Below, in pieces: positions 26,866 to 34,447 of a DNA stretch of 64,000 nucleotides. Origin of the DNA: an uncultured Pelagibacteraceae bacterium (GTDB taxonomy: Bacteria > Pseudomonadota > Alphaproteobacteria > Pelagibacterales > Pelagibacteraceae); contig CACNTW010000001.1 in NCBI GenBank assembly GCA_902623495.1, forward strand, positions 207,706 to 271,705, in the 5' to 3' direction. The translations under genes were made by a program, and so were the position numbers. The notes under the pieces are model-generated. The model was given only the letters and a program-made list of their open reading frames with translations. It did no database searches and was not told the DNA's origin. Position 1 is the stretch's first letter, and each line of letters begins with the position of its first letter.

Positions 26866-26905
26866 AAAACTATTAAAAATGACTTAAGTTCTAACTGTAT
26901 ATCGT

Positions 26906-26934
26906 TTGACAATATATCGATTTATAAGTATTAA
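26906..26934 (+). promoter_or_regulatory. candidate promoter for rplM-rpsI
   Basis: A perfect TTGACA at 26906-26911 is followed after 17 bases by TATTAA at 26929-26934. The predicted start is about 26941, only a few bases before the rplM ATG at 26945, so the mRNA would be nearly leaderless. No ribosome-binding site is visible in front of rplM. Confidence 0.45.
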
Positions 26935-26944
26935 TCCCGCAATT

Positions 26945-27403
26945 ATGACTAAATTTCTTAAAAAAGATGACCTTAATAGTAAATGGTTTGAAATTGACGC
27001 AACTGGAGCTGTGGTAGGAAGACTAGCAACCGTTGTATCAAAAATTCTTAGAGGAAAAAATAAAGCAACATTTACTCCTCATATGGATAGTGGAGATTTT
27101 GTTGTTGTTAAAAACGTAGACCAATTAAAATTTACAGGAAACAAGTTTTCAAATAAAAAATATTATAGACACACAGGCCATCCTGGGGGAATTAAAGAAA
27201 CAACACCTGAAATATTACAATCTTCAAAACCAGGTGAAGTTTTAAAGATGGCTGTAAAAAGAATGTTGCCTGGTGGTCCTTTAGCTAAAAAACAATTGAC
27301 TAAACTTAAAGTTTATTCAGGATCAGATCATCCTCACTCAGCACAAAACCCTGAGGTAATAGAGATTGGAAAACTTAATTCAAAAAATATAGTAAGAAAT
27401 TAA
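26945..27403 (+). CDS. rplM: 50S ribosomal protein L13
   Basis: 152 residues from the ATG at 26945; upstream in-frame TTG (26906) lies inside the promoter and would add unrelated residues, so I rejected it. Conserved segments are WFEIDATGAVVGRLATVVSK, the KYYRHTGHPGGIKETT core, and AVKRMLPGGPLAKKQLTKL followed by KVYSGSDHPHSAQNP. It forms the universal rplM-rpsI pair with the next gene one base away. Confidence 0.97.
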   Translation: MTKFLKKDDLNSKWFEIDATGAVVGRLATVVSKILRGKNKATFTPHMDSGDFVVVKNVDQLKFTGNKFSNKKYYRHTGHPGGIKETTPEILQSSKPGEVLKMAVKRMLPGGPLAKKQLTKLKVYSGSDHPHSAQNPEVIEIGKLNSKNIVRN

Positions 27404-27404
27404 A

Positions 27405-27836
27405 ATGGAAACAAATCAATCAACATCTTCAAAACTAAAATTAGATTTTAAAGATTCAAAATATGCAACAGGTAGAAGAAAAACCTCAATTGCAAAAGTT
27501 TGGTTAAAAAAAGGAACTGGTAAAATTTATGTTAATGGTAAAAATCTAGATGATTATTTCACAAGAGCTACTCATAAGATGCAAATACTAAGACCTTTTG
27601 AAATTATCAATCAATCTACAGAATACGATGTTAGATCTCAAGTTGTTGGTGGTGGTCTTACAGGTCAAGCGGGAGCATTAGTACATGGTATATCAAGAGC
27701 ACTATTACAATTTGATGAAAATCTAAAACCAACACTTAGAAAAGAAAAACTTACCACGAGAGATTCAAGATCAGTTGAGAGAAAAAAACCTGGTCGAGCA
27801 AAAGCTAGAAGAAGTTATCAGTTCTCTAAAAGATAA
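27405..27836 (+). CDS. rpsI: 30S ribosomal protein S9
   Basis: 143 residues. The family core is clear: YATGRRKTSIAKVWLKKGTG, the FEIINQSTEYDVRSQVVGGG segment, GQAGALVHGISRALLQFD and the basic C terminus RDSRSVERKKPGRAKARRS ending in QFSKR, whose terminal residues reach the P site. The first 15 residues are a non-conserved serine/lysine-rich extension. Pairs with rplM. Confidence 0.97.
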   Translation: METNQSTSSKLKLDFKDSKYATGRRKTSIAKVWLKKGTGKIYVNGKNLDDYFTRATHKMQILRPFEIINQSTEYDVRSQVVGGGLTGQAGALVHGISRALLQFDENLKPTLRKEKLTTRDSRSVERKKPGRAKARRSYQFSKR

Positions 27837-27869
27837 TATCATTTTATTAAACAACTGTTATATTACAAT

Positions 27870-28892
27870 ATGTCTAAGATAAATGCATTAGTTGCTGGAG
27901 CTACCGGATACATAGGTATTCAATTGGTCAAATTATTAACTAAACACAAAAGAGTTAAAATTAAATATCTTTGTGGTGATACCTCTGTAGGTAAGAAAAT
28001 TAGCTTTTATGATAAATACTTTAATAAATATAAACTACCAAATATTGTTAAATTTAATAAAGAGTTGTTAAAAAATGTTGATGTTATATTTACCGCATTA
28101 CCTAATGGAGAGGCTCAAAAAATTTCAAAAAATTTACAAAATAAAAATATTTTAATTGATTTAGCGGCAGATTTTAGACTTAAATCAGCCAGTGATTATT
28201 TGAAATGGTATAAAATCAAACACAATGCTCCTAAATTAATCAAAAAAAGTATTTATTCTTTACCTGAGTTAAATAATAAAAGTATTAAGAAATATAAAAT
28301 AATTTCTTGTCCAGGCTGTTATCCAACATCAATTTTATTACCCCTAGTACCGTTAATTAATAAAAATATTGTTAAATCAAACAATATCATAATTGATTCA
28401 AAATCTGGTTACTCAGGTGCAGGCAGAAATGTTCATAAAAAATATAACAACAAATTTTTAAATGAGACATTGAGTGCTTATGGTTTAGCCTTTCACAGAC
28501 ACAATTCAGAAATTGATCAGGAACTAAAAAAAAAAACTGGCAAAAAAGTAAAATTTCAATTTACACCTCATCTTTCACCAATGTTTAGAGGAATATTAAC
28601 TACTATGTATTTAGATCTAAAAAGAAATGATTCTCTTGAAAAAATTTATTCTTTTCTAAAAAAATATTACAAAAATAATAAATTCATTAAAATTTTGAAA
28701 CCAAATACTTTTTTAGGAACTAATGAAGTAATAAACACAAATAACTGTCATATTTCTGTGTGTGAGAGTAAATATAAGAATAAAATTATTATATTGTCAG
28801 CAATAGATAATTTGATTAAGGGTGGTAGTGGACAAGCTGTTCAAAATATGAATATTTTATTTGGATATAAGTCTGACGAAGGATTAAATTGA
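27870..28892 (+). CDS. argC: N-acetyl-gamma-glutamyl-phosphate reductase
   Basis: NADPH-dependent third step of arginine synthesis. Seen are AGATGYIGIQLVKLL (Rossmann loop), LIDLAADFRLKS, the active-site cysteine in IISCPGCYPTS, SGYSGAGRN and HRHNSEI and the FTPHLSPMFRGIL segment. 340 residues, normal for the long form. Its TGA stop overlaps the start of the next small gene. Other arg genes are not in the window. Confidence 0.96.
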   Translation: MSKINALVAGATGYIGIQLVKLLTKHKRVKIKYLCGDTSVGKKISFYDKYFNKYKLPNIVKFNKELLKNVDVIFTALPNGEAQKISKNLQNKNILIDLAADFRLKSASDYLKWYKIKHNAPKLIKKSIYSLPELNNKSIKKYKIISCPGCYPTSILLPLVPLINKNIVKSNNIIIDSKSGYSGAGRNVHKKYNNKFLNETLSAYGLAFHRHNSEIDQELKKKTGKKVKFQFTPHLSPMFRGILTTMYLDLKRNDSLEKIYSFLKKYYKNNKFIKILKPNTFLGTNEVINTNNCHISVCESKYKNKIIILSAIDNLIKGGSGQAVQNMNILFGYKSDEGLN

Positions 28893-29095
28893 TGAAAATA
28901 CTGATAATTTTATTAATTTTTTTATTTTTAAATAATTGTTCTAAACAAAACTTTGGTTCTTTTTTAAAGAAAAAAAATGACGATATGGTTGAAAAACCAA
29001 ATTTAGATATTGATAAAAATATTTCTTTTGAAGATTTTAAAAATAAAATTATTAATTATGGAAAAAATAGTAGTTTTCCAAGTTTAGATGAATGA
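28892..29095 (+). CDS. small lipoprotein, function unknown
   Basis: 67 residues starting at the ATG at 28892, which overlaps the argC stop. The N terminus MKILIILLIFLFLNNCSKQ is a lipoprotein signal peptide with lipobox LNNCS, giving a mature protein of about 50 polar residues with no recognised domain (FEDFKNKIINYGKNSSFP). It sits between argC and hom and overlaps hom by 8 bases. Position suggests co-translation, not function. Confidence 0.6.
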   Translation: MKILIILLIFLFLNNCSKQNFGSFLKKKNDDMVEKPNLDIDKNISFEDFKNKIINYGKNSSFPSLDE

Positions 29096-30386
29096 TATGA
29101 CTAAAAAGCTTAATATAGCAATTGTTGGATTAGGTCAAATTGGTAATTATCTCTATAATGAATTAAATACAAAAAAAAAAGATATTCTAAAAAAAACTGG
29201 AAAAATTATCTCTGTTTCTGCAATTTCAGCTAAAAATATTAATAAAAAAAGAAAATTTAGAATTAATAAGAAAATATTTTATAAAGATCCCTTTAAAATT
29301 TTTAAAAATAATAAAATTGATATTTTAATTGAAGCCATTGGTCAATCTGATGGTATATCAAAAAAAATTGTAGAATTTGCACTTAAGAATAAAATTCATG
29401 TTGTAACTCCTAATAAGGCATTAATTTCTAAACACGGTAATAATCTTTCTAAACTTGCTGAAAAAAATAAAGTTAATTTAGAATTTGAAGCGTCAGTAGG
29501 AGGTGGAATCCCTGTATTAAGAACTATTAAAGAAGGGCTAGCAACTAATAAGATAAGTAAAGTATATGGAATATTAAATGGAACTTGTAATTATATATTA
29601 TCTGAAATGGAAGAAACTAAGTCTGGCTTTTCAACTGTATTAAAAAAAGCTCAACTATTAGGTTATGCTGAACCAGGTAATCCAAAATTAGATTTAAATG
29701 GTTACGATGCTTTAGCTAAAGTTAAAATTCTTTCTGCTTTAGCATTTAATAATAAAATTTCAAATTCTAAATGTTTAATGGAGGGTATTGAAAATATAGA
29801 ATACAAGGATTTAGAAATTGCAAATCAATTAAATTATAAAATTAAATTATTGGGAATAACAGAAATTGTTAATAATAAATTATTTGAAAGAGTTCATCCG
29901 TGTTTAATTAAAAAAAATACTTACATCGCAAATGTAAATGGTGTTATGAATGCTGTTATAATTGAAGGCAATCCAGTAGGAGAGAGTGTTTTGCAAGGAG
30001 AAGGTGCTGGGCCTGGCCCAACATCATCTGCTTTAATGTCTGATCTTTTGTCAATTTTACGTGGAAACATCAAATACCCTTTTGGGATTTCTGATAATAA
30101 AAGAAAATCTCCATCAATTTATAATACGGATAATTATTCCAATGCTTTATATATTAGGCTTGAAGTTAAAGATAAACCGGGTGTACTATCTGAAATCACT
30201 AAAAAATTTGCAAAACATAAAATTTCTGTTCAAAGATTAATACAAATACCAAATAATAAAAATAAAACCGCTTCTATTGTGATTATAACTCACAAATCCT
30301 TAGAAAAGGATTATCAGAAATGTATTAAATCTTTTAAATCAAATAAAAATATCATTAAAAACCCTATATTATTAAGACTTTTTTAA
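29088..30386 (+). CDS. hom: homoserine dehydrogenase
   Basis: Reduces aspartate semialdehyde to homoserine, the branch point to threonine and methionine, thus supplying the substrate line of metY. Domains: NAD-binding (IAIVGLGQIGNYLYNEL), the catalytic domain (FEASVGGGIPVLRTIKEGL, NGTCNYILSEME, LLGYAEPGNPKLDLNGYDA) and a C-terminal ACT domain (LEVKDKPGVLSEITKKFAKH) for feedback control. 432 residues. Start at 29088 or the ATG at 29097 are both possible. Confidence 0.96.
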   Translation: MNDMTKKLNIAIVGLGQIGNYLYNELNTKKKDILKKTGKIISVSAISAKNINKKRKFRINKKIFYKDPFKIFKNNKIDILIEAIGQSDGISKKIVEFALKNKIHVVTPNKALISKHGNNLSKLAEKNKVNLEFEASVGGGIPVLRTIKEGLATNKISKVYGILNGTCNYILSEMEETKSGFSTVLKKAQLLGYAEPGNPKLDLNGYDALAKVKILSALAFNNKISNSKCLMEGIENIEYKDLEIANQLNYKIKLLGITEIVNNKLFERVHPCLIKKNTYIANVNGVMNAVIIEGNPVGESVLQGEGAGPGPTSSALMSDLLSILRGNIKYPFGISDNKRKSPSIYNTDNYSNALYIRLEVKDKPGVLSEITKKFAKHKISVQRLIQIPNNKNKTASIVIITHKSLEKDYQKCIKSFKSNKNIIKNPILLRLF

Positions 30387-31286
30387 ATGGAACTTTATTT
30401 AAAGCTCTTTGAAGTTTTATTTCCTGTATTTTTTATTGTTGGAATTGGTTTTTTATTAGGGAAAAAAAATCCAAATTTTGATACTTCGTTTATAACATCT
30501 TATGCTGGAAATTTTGGAACTCCAGCTTTAGTAATTTTTTCTCTTACTTCTACAGGTGTTACATTTGATATATTTGCTGAATATTTTATCTACGCATTAA
30601 TATTACTTTCATCATTTGCTTTAATTGGTCTTGTTTTTTTAATTCTTATGAAAAAAGATTATATTAGAGAATTACCTACTTTTTTTTTACCTAATACAGG
30701 TAATATGGGTATACCAATATGTCTTTTTGCTTATGGTAAATTGGGTATGGGTGTAGCTGCAGCTATATCATCTTTGGTAATACTCTTACATTTTACTGCC
30801 AATATATTTCTTGCAAAAAGAAAATTTGATTTTTCAATAATCGCAAAAAGTCCTTCTTTCTATACAATTATTTTGACCGTTATTTTTTTATACTACGGCA
30901 AAGAAATGCCAGTTTTTGTGATTAATACAACAATGCTTTTGTCTTATGCAATGATTGTAATGATTTTAATGTCTTTAGGCATTGCTTTAACCCAAATGAA
31001 AGTATTTTCTTTGAGAGACTCAATTATAACATCAATTGGTAGAGTAATTCTTGGTCCAATTGTAGGTTTTTTTATTATAAAATTTTTTAATTTATCTGGT
31101 TTTGCAGCTGGAGTTTTACTAATTCAATCCTCAATGCCTAGTGCAATATTATGTTATTTGGTTGCTTCAATGTATTCACCAAAAAAAAATGTAGATAATA
31201 TTTCCAGCACAATTGTTGTTTCTACTTTAATGTCACTGGTTACAGTGCCAATTACAGTATTTATCGCCCTTAAATATTTCGCTTAA
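30387..31286 (+). CDS. AEC (auxin efflux carrier) family transporter
   Basis: 299 residues with about ten membrane helices in two inverted halves. The family pattern is seen in FFIVGIGFLLGKKNPNFDT, GNFGTPALVIFSLTSTGV, LPNTGNMGIPICLFAYG and SSMPSAILCYLVASMY, where the paired helix-breaking GN-P and P-S-A motifs occur. Members export or import small organic anions; the substrate here is unknown. It abuts hom and the next transporter. Confidence 0.85.
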   Translation: MELYLKLFEVLFPVFFIVGIGFLLGKKNPNFDTSFITSYAGNFGTPALVIFSLTSTGVTFDIFAEYFIYALILLSSFALIGLVFLILMKKDYIRELPTFFLPNTGNMGIPICLFAYGKLGMGVAAAISSLVILLHFTANIFLAKRKFDFSIIAKSPSFYTIILTVIFLYYGKEMPVFVINTTMLLSYAMIVMILMSLGIALTQMKVFSLRDSIITSIGRVILGPIVGFFIIKFFNLSGFAAGVLLIQSSMPSAILCYLVASMYSPKKNVDNISSTIVVSTLMSLVTVPITVFIALKYFA

Positions 31287-32135
31287 ATGAAAGCAATATT
31301 TTTAAATTTATCCGCATGGATGGTTTTGCCCTTTATGGATGCCATTGCAAAATATTTGTCATCCGATTTATCTTTCTTTCAAATAACTTGGGCTAGATAT
31401 TTTTTTACAGTTGTATTCACAACTTTTTTTATGTTTTTATTTTTTAGGGAACAATTGAAGTTTTCTCAAAATATCAAATTACAAATAATTAGAGGTTTGT
31501 CTTTATTTTTTGCAAATATATGTTTTTTTTACTCCATTTCTGTAATCTCAATGGCAAAAGCATTAACATTGGCGTTCGTTGCTCCATTGGTCACAACTGC
31601 TCTTTCTCCATTTTTACTTAACGAAAAAGTTGGATATAGAAGGTGGACTGCTGTATTAGTCGGTTTTATTGGTGTTTTAGTTGTCATAAGACCTGGAATT
31701 ATAGAGATCAATCTTGCTAGTATAGCAGCTGTTGGAACAGGCTGTTTTTACGGCTTTTATCTAATAATAACTCGAAAATTACATTCAACAGATAGTCCTT
31801 TACTCACATTGCTGATTACGGGCGTAGTAGGGGCCATTATCGCATCTTTTTTTGTTCCTATTGTTTGGATTAATCCTACTCCAATTCAATGGTCTTGGAT
31901 GGCTTTAATGGGTATATTTGCCTGTTTAGGCCACATATTAATTATTTTATCACTTCGTTACGCTGATGCTTCAAAATTAGCACCATTTGGTTATTTTGAG
32001 ATAATTACTAACCTTATTTTGGGGTATTATGTGTTTTCGGATTTTCCTGATAAATATACTTTTATCGGTCTTTTCATTATTGTATCATCAGGGTTATATG
32101 TTTTTCAAAGAGAATATTATCACAAATATAGGTAA
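31287..32135 (+). CDS. EamA/DMT-family membrane transporter
   Basis: 282 residues with ten membrane helices and two EamA repeats. Visible motifs are the N-terminal FMDAIAKYLSSDLSFFQITWARY, ALTLAFVAPLVTTALSPFLL and the second-half ADASKLAPFGYFEIITNLILG. The family exports metabolites; no substrate can be inferred. It is the last gene before a 530-base stretch with no gene. Confidence 0.85.
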   Translation: MKAIFLNLSAWMVLPFMDAIAKYLSSDLSFFQITWARYFFTVVFTTFFMFLFFREQLKFSQNIKLQIIRGLSLFFANICFFYSISVISMAKALTLAFVAPLVTTALSPFLLNEKVGYRRWTAVLVGFIGVLVVIRPGIIEINLASIAAVGTGCFYGFYLIITRKLHSTDSPLLTLLITGVVGAIIASFFVPIVWINPTPIQWSWMALMGIFACLGHILIILSLRYADASKLAPFGYFEIITNLILGYYVFSDFPDKYTFIGLFIIVSSGLYVFQREYYHKYR

Positions 32136-32665
32136 AATATATGTACTATACATTAATGTAATACTTTAATTATTAAATATAAACTATTGTATTTATTAAA
32201 TTTTATGTATTATCTTATTTATAGTTTAATTTGCATATAATACAAAAAGATTGAAATAAAATTTATAAAATAATCAATTAAATAACCTCAAGTAATTAAA
32301 AATAATCAATAAATATGCAGTTATTTGAATTATAAAAAAGACAATAAAATTGGATAATGCGATAGGGGACAATAATTCAATAAAATCAACAATTTTGAGG
32401 AAATTTTAAAATAAATCTATTGATAATAAAAGTTAGTTTTAATTTGATATGGAAATTCCTTAATATTGATTGATATAAATATACAAAAAAATAATAATTT
32501 TCTTAATAATTAGTTAAGTAATGCAATTTATGAATATAGCGTTTAATGCCCCAAATATAGGGCTTATTTAGAGATTTCAATTTATAAGCTGCAACCAATA
32601 GGGGAAATTAAAATTGTAATACTAAATATTGTTAAAATAAAAAAAAACGTTGGTATTGCTAGCTT
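32136..32665. other. gene-free AT-rich stretch
   Basis: No open frame of useful length on either strand and no gene-like ribosome-binding site. A hairpin of four G-C pairs (GCCC at 32549-32564 region with GGGC, loop CAAATATA) is present but has no U-tract on either strand. Two short TAGGGGA-type words occur near 32370 and 32600. In a genome this compact the gap is unusual; it could be the remains of deleted accessory DNA. Confidence 0.5.
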
Positions 32666-32941
32666 TTAGAGCAAAATTCCTTCAGATTTGAGTAGTTTTT
32701 TCTTGGTTTTTATACCACCTTTGCCAGAATATCCTCCAAGAGATCCGTCGGACCTGATTACTCTATGGCAAGGTATTTTAGGAGCATATGGGTTTTTTCC
32801 AATAGCATTAGCTACAGCTCTAACAGCTCGAGGTTTTTTTATACCTCTTGCGACTTCAGAATAGGTTAAAACACTACCTTTTTTAATTGTTTTTAAGTAT
32901 TCCCAAACTTTAATTTGAAATTTTGTACCTTTGAGGATCAT
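32666..32941 (-). CDS. ogt: methylated-DNA--cysteine methyltransferase, minimal Ogt domain
   Basis: A 91-residue protein containing only the DNA-binding/active-site domain of O6-alkylguanine alkyltransferases. The segment MILKGTKFQIKVWEYLKTIK begins the domain, KPRAVRAVANAIGKNPYAP follows and the acceptor cysteine is in IPCHRVIRSDGSLGGYSG. The usual N-terminal domain is missing, as in small MGMT/ATL proteins; the cysteine is kept, so true repair is possible. I reject the frame extension to 32983 because it runs through the terminator hairpin of the RNA just upstream. Confidence 0.85.
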   Translation of the reverse strand: MILKGTKFQIKVWEYLKTIKKGSVLTYSEVARGIKKPRAVRAVANAIGKNPYAPKIPCHRVIRSDGSLGGYSGKGGIKTKKKLLKSEGILL

Positions 32942-32947
32942 ATAAAG

Positions 32948-32987
32948 AAAAAACCCTGTATCTCTGCACCTTTTCAGGTACAAAGAT
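32948..32987 (-). terminator. intrinsic terminator of the structured RNA
   Basis: On the minus strand an 11-pair stem (32977-32987 with 32960-32970, two or three G-U pairs) closes a UGAAAA loop and is followed, after ACAGGG, by six U residues (32948-32953). It ends seven bases before the ogt start codon, so ogt would need read-through or its own promoter. On the + strand the stem is not followed by a U-tract. Confidence 0.7.
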
Positions 32988-33143
32988 CAGTAGTTTTTTG
33001 GCACGTCGTTGTATGCGCTACCGCCATGCCTTCCACCCCGCAATTTTAGCGCTACTCTGCGTGGTTTTCTGCCCTCTGGGCTTGAATCTCTCGATTTTTC
33101 CCCAGATGGTCAGTTAAGAGTTGCCTCTTAATTCATTTAAGAG
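32948..33143 (-). ncRNA. structured non-coding RNA, no family recognised
   Basis: This 196-base block is roughly 45-50 percent GC by eye in a genome near 30 percent. On the minus strand it folds, 5' to 3', into a 7-pair hairpin with GCAA loop (33125-33131 with 33114-33120), an 8-of-9 pair stem (33101-33109 with 33072-33080) enclosing a 4-pair hairpin with a GAGA loop, a 6-pair stem (33025-33030 with 33000-33005), and the terminator hairpin. Both tetraloops are GNRA only on the minus strand. RNase P, tmRNA, SRP and 6S signatures were looked for and not found. The 5' end is estimated from the first paired element. Confidence 0.7.
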
Positions 33144-33225
33144 ATTATCATAGTGCAAATATGATTAGTATCACTTTATAGTTGATAATTAAGGGTTTTT
33201 AACAGCTGTGAATAGCGTTAACAAA

Positions 33226-33405
33226 CTATCTGGGTCCAACAAAAATAAGAATAAAATAGGATAAATAAAAAATTATTGTTAAAACTGATAAGAAATATAC
33301 TTCTAAAGATTTCCCATTTTTTTTGTAAACTAAATAGCTCAATATAGTTAAACCTAAAGATATAATTAAAAAATAGCTTGCAGGAATTTCACCATCTATA
33401 GTCAT
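33226..33405 (-). CDS. small two-helix membrane protein, function unknown
   Basis: A 59-residue frame with ATG at 33405: MTIDGEIPASYFLIISLG starts it and FILIFVGPR ends it. Two hydrophobic helices (about residues 10-27 and 37-56) are joined by a short basic turn (YKKNGKSLE). No domain recognised. The codon use and hydrophobic pattern look protein-like rather than random. The stop lies 83 bases upstream of the structured RNA on the same strand, so the two could share a transcript; holin, small toxin or stress peptide are all possible and none is shown. Confidence 0.55.
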   Translation of the reverse strand: MTIDGEIPASYFLIISLGLTILSYLVYKKNGKSLEVYFLSVLTIIFYLSYFILIFVGPR

Positions 33406-33426
33406 GAAATTTTTGTTTTAATTCAT

Positions 33427-33453
33427 TTGACATTTAAAATCACTTAATATATT
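33427..33453 (+). promoter_or_regulatory. candidate promoter for the recombinase gene
   Basis: TTGACA at 33427-33432 is followed by TATATT at 33448-33453 (spacer 15) or TATTAC two bases later (spacer 17). The ATG is at 33489, so a leader of about 30 bases results. Confidence 0.45.
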
Positions 33454-33488
33454 ACTAACGATAATTAATTGTTATCAATAGTAATTAT

Positions 33489-34442
33489 ATGAATGAACTG
33501 ACAACAGACCTAAAATCGCTTCATCAGGCAACTTTAAATAACCTTAAAAGCTCAAAGGCAAATAATACAATAAGAGCTTATAAATCTGACTTTAAAGATT
33601 TTGGAGCTTTTTGCGCTAAGCATGGATTAGATTCATTACCAACAGAGCCAAAAATAGTTTCCTTGTATCTTACCTATCTCTCTAAAAACTCAAAAGTAAG
33701 CACTTTAAGACGAAGATTAGTATCAATAAGCATGGTTCATAAGCTTAAAGGGCATTATCTAGACACAAAACATCCAATCATCGTTGAAAATTTAATGGGA
33801 ATAAGAAGGGTCAAAGGAAGTATTCAGAAAGGAAAAAAACCTATATTAATCAATCATTTAAAATCAATTATTAATGTAATAAATGAACAAAAAAATGAGG
33901 AAATAAAAAAACTTAGAGATAAATCAATAATATTAATTGGTTTTGGAGGAGGCTTTAGAAGAACCGAGCTCATTTCAATTGATCATGAGGATTTAGAATT
34001 TGTTCCTGAAGGCCTAAAAATCAATATTAAAAGATCAAAAACTGATCAATTTGGAGAAGGAATGACTAAAGGACTACCCTACTTTGATAATGAAATTTAT
34101 TGCCCTGTTACAAATCTAAAAAAATGGTTAGAAATTTCTAAAATTAATTCTGGACCTATTTTTAGAAGATTTTCTAAAGGTTTATCATTAACAGATAAAA
34201 GATTAACTGACCAATCTGTAGTATTATTAATGAAAGAGTATTTAAAGTTAGCAGGTATCGAAAACAAAAATTTTGCAGGTCATAGTTTAAGGTCAGGTTT
34301 TGCAACAGTAGCTGCTGATTCAGGCGCTGATGAGCGAAGCATAATGGCTATGACAGGTCATAAAACAACTCAAATGGTTAGAAGATATATTAGAGAGGCA
34401 AATATATTTAAAAATAATGCATTAAATAAAATTAAAATATAA
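33489..34442 (+). CDS. tyrosine recombinase / integrase
   Basis: 317 residues. N-terminal SAM-like core-binding domain (about 10-105: ANNTIRAYKSDFKDFGAFC), then the catalytic domain with Arg in GFGGGFRRTELISIDHEDL, Lys in INIKRSKTDQFGEG, His-x-x-Arg in AGHSLRSGFATVA, a further His in MTGHKTTQMV and the nucleophile Tyr in RRYIREA. All catalytic residues are present. It looks like a phage- or island-type integrase, not XerC/D. No other phage gene lies beside it. Confidence 0.93.
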   Translation: MNELTTDLKSLHQATLNNLKSSKANNTIRAYKSDFKDFGAFCAKHGLDSLPTEPKIVSLYLTYLSKNSKVSTLRRRLVSISMVHKLKGHYLDTKHPIIVENLMGIRRVKGSIQKGKKPILINHLKSIINVINEQKNEEIKKLRDKSIILIGFGGGFRRTELISIDHEDLEFVPEGLKINIKRSKTDQFGEGMTKGLPYFDNEIYCPVTNLKKWLEISKINSGPIFRRFSKGLSLTDKRLTDQSVVLLMKEYLKLAGIENKNFAGHSLRSGFATVAADSGADERSIMAMTGHKTTQMVRRYIREANIFKNNALNKIKI

Positions 34443-34447
34443 TAAAC

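Noticed and set aside
26790..26900. SAM-V/SAM-II riboswitch upstream of metY
   Set aside because: Known from related organisms, but I could not align the conserved core; only an AT-rich inverted repeat is visible. Left for covariance search.
32545..32570. GCCC/GGGC hairpin in the gene-free stretch as a terminator
   Set aside because: No U-tract on either strand.
32360..32610. TAGGGGA words as att copies of the tRNA-Glu 3' end
   Set aside because: Only 7-8 bases match, too short to distinguish from chance.
32942..32983. 14-residue extension of Ogt upstream of 32941
   Set aside because: The extra codons are the terminator hairpin of the structured RNA, and Ogt homology starts at MILKGTKFQ.
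32948..33150. tmRNA, RNase P, SRP or 6S RNA identity for the structured RNA
   Set aside because: No tag frame ending in ALAA-type residues, no T-loop with CCA, no GGAGGAAAGUCC-type core, no SRP GGAA loop region and not a single long rod.
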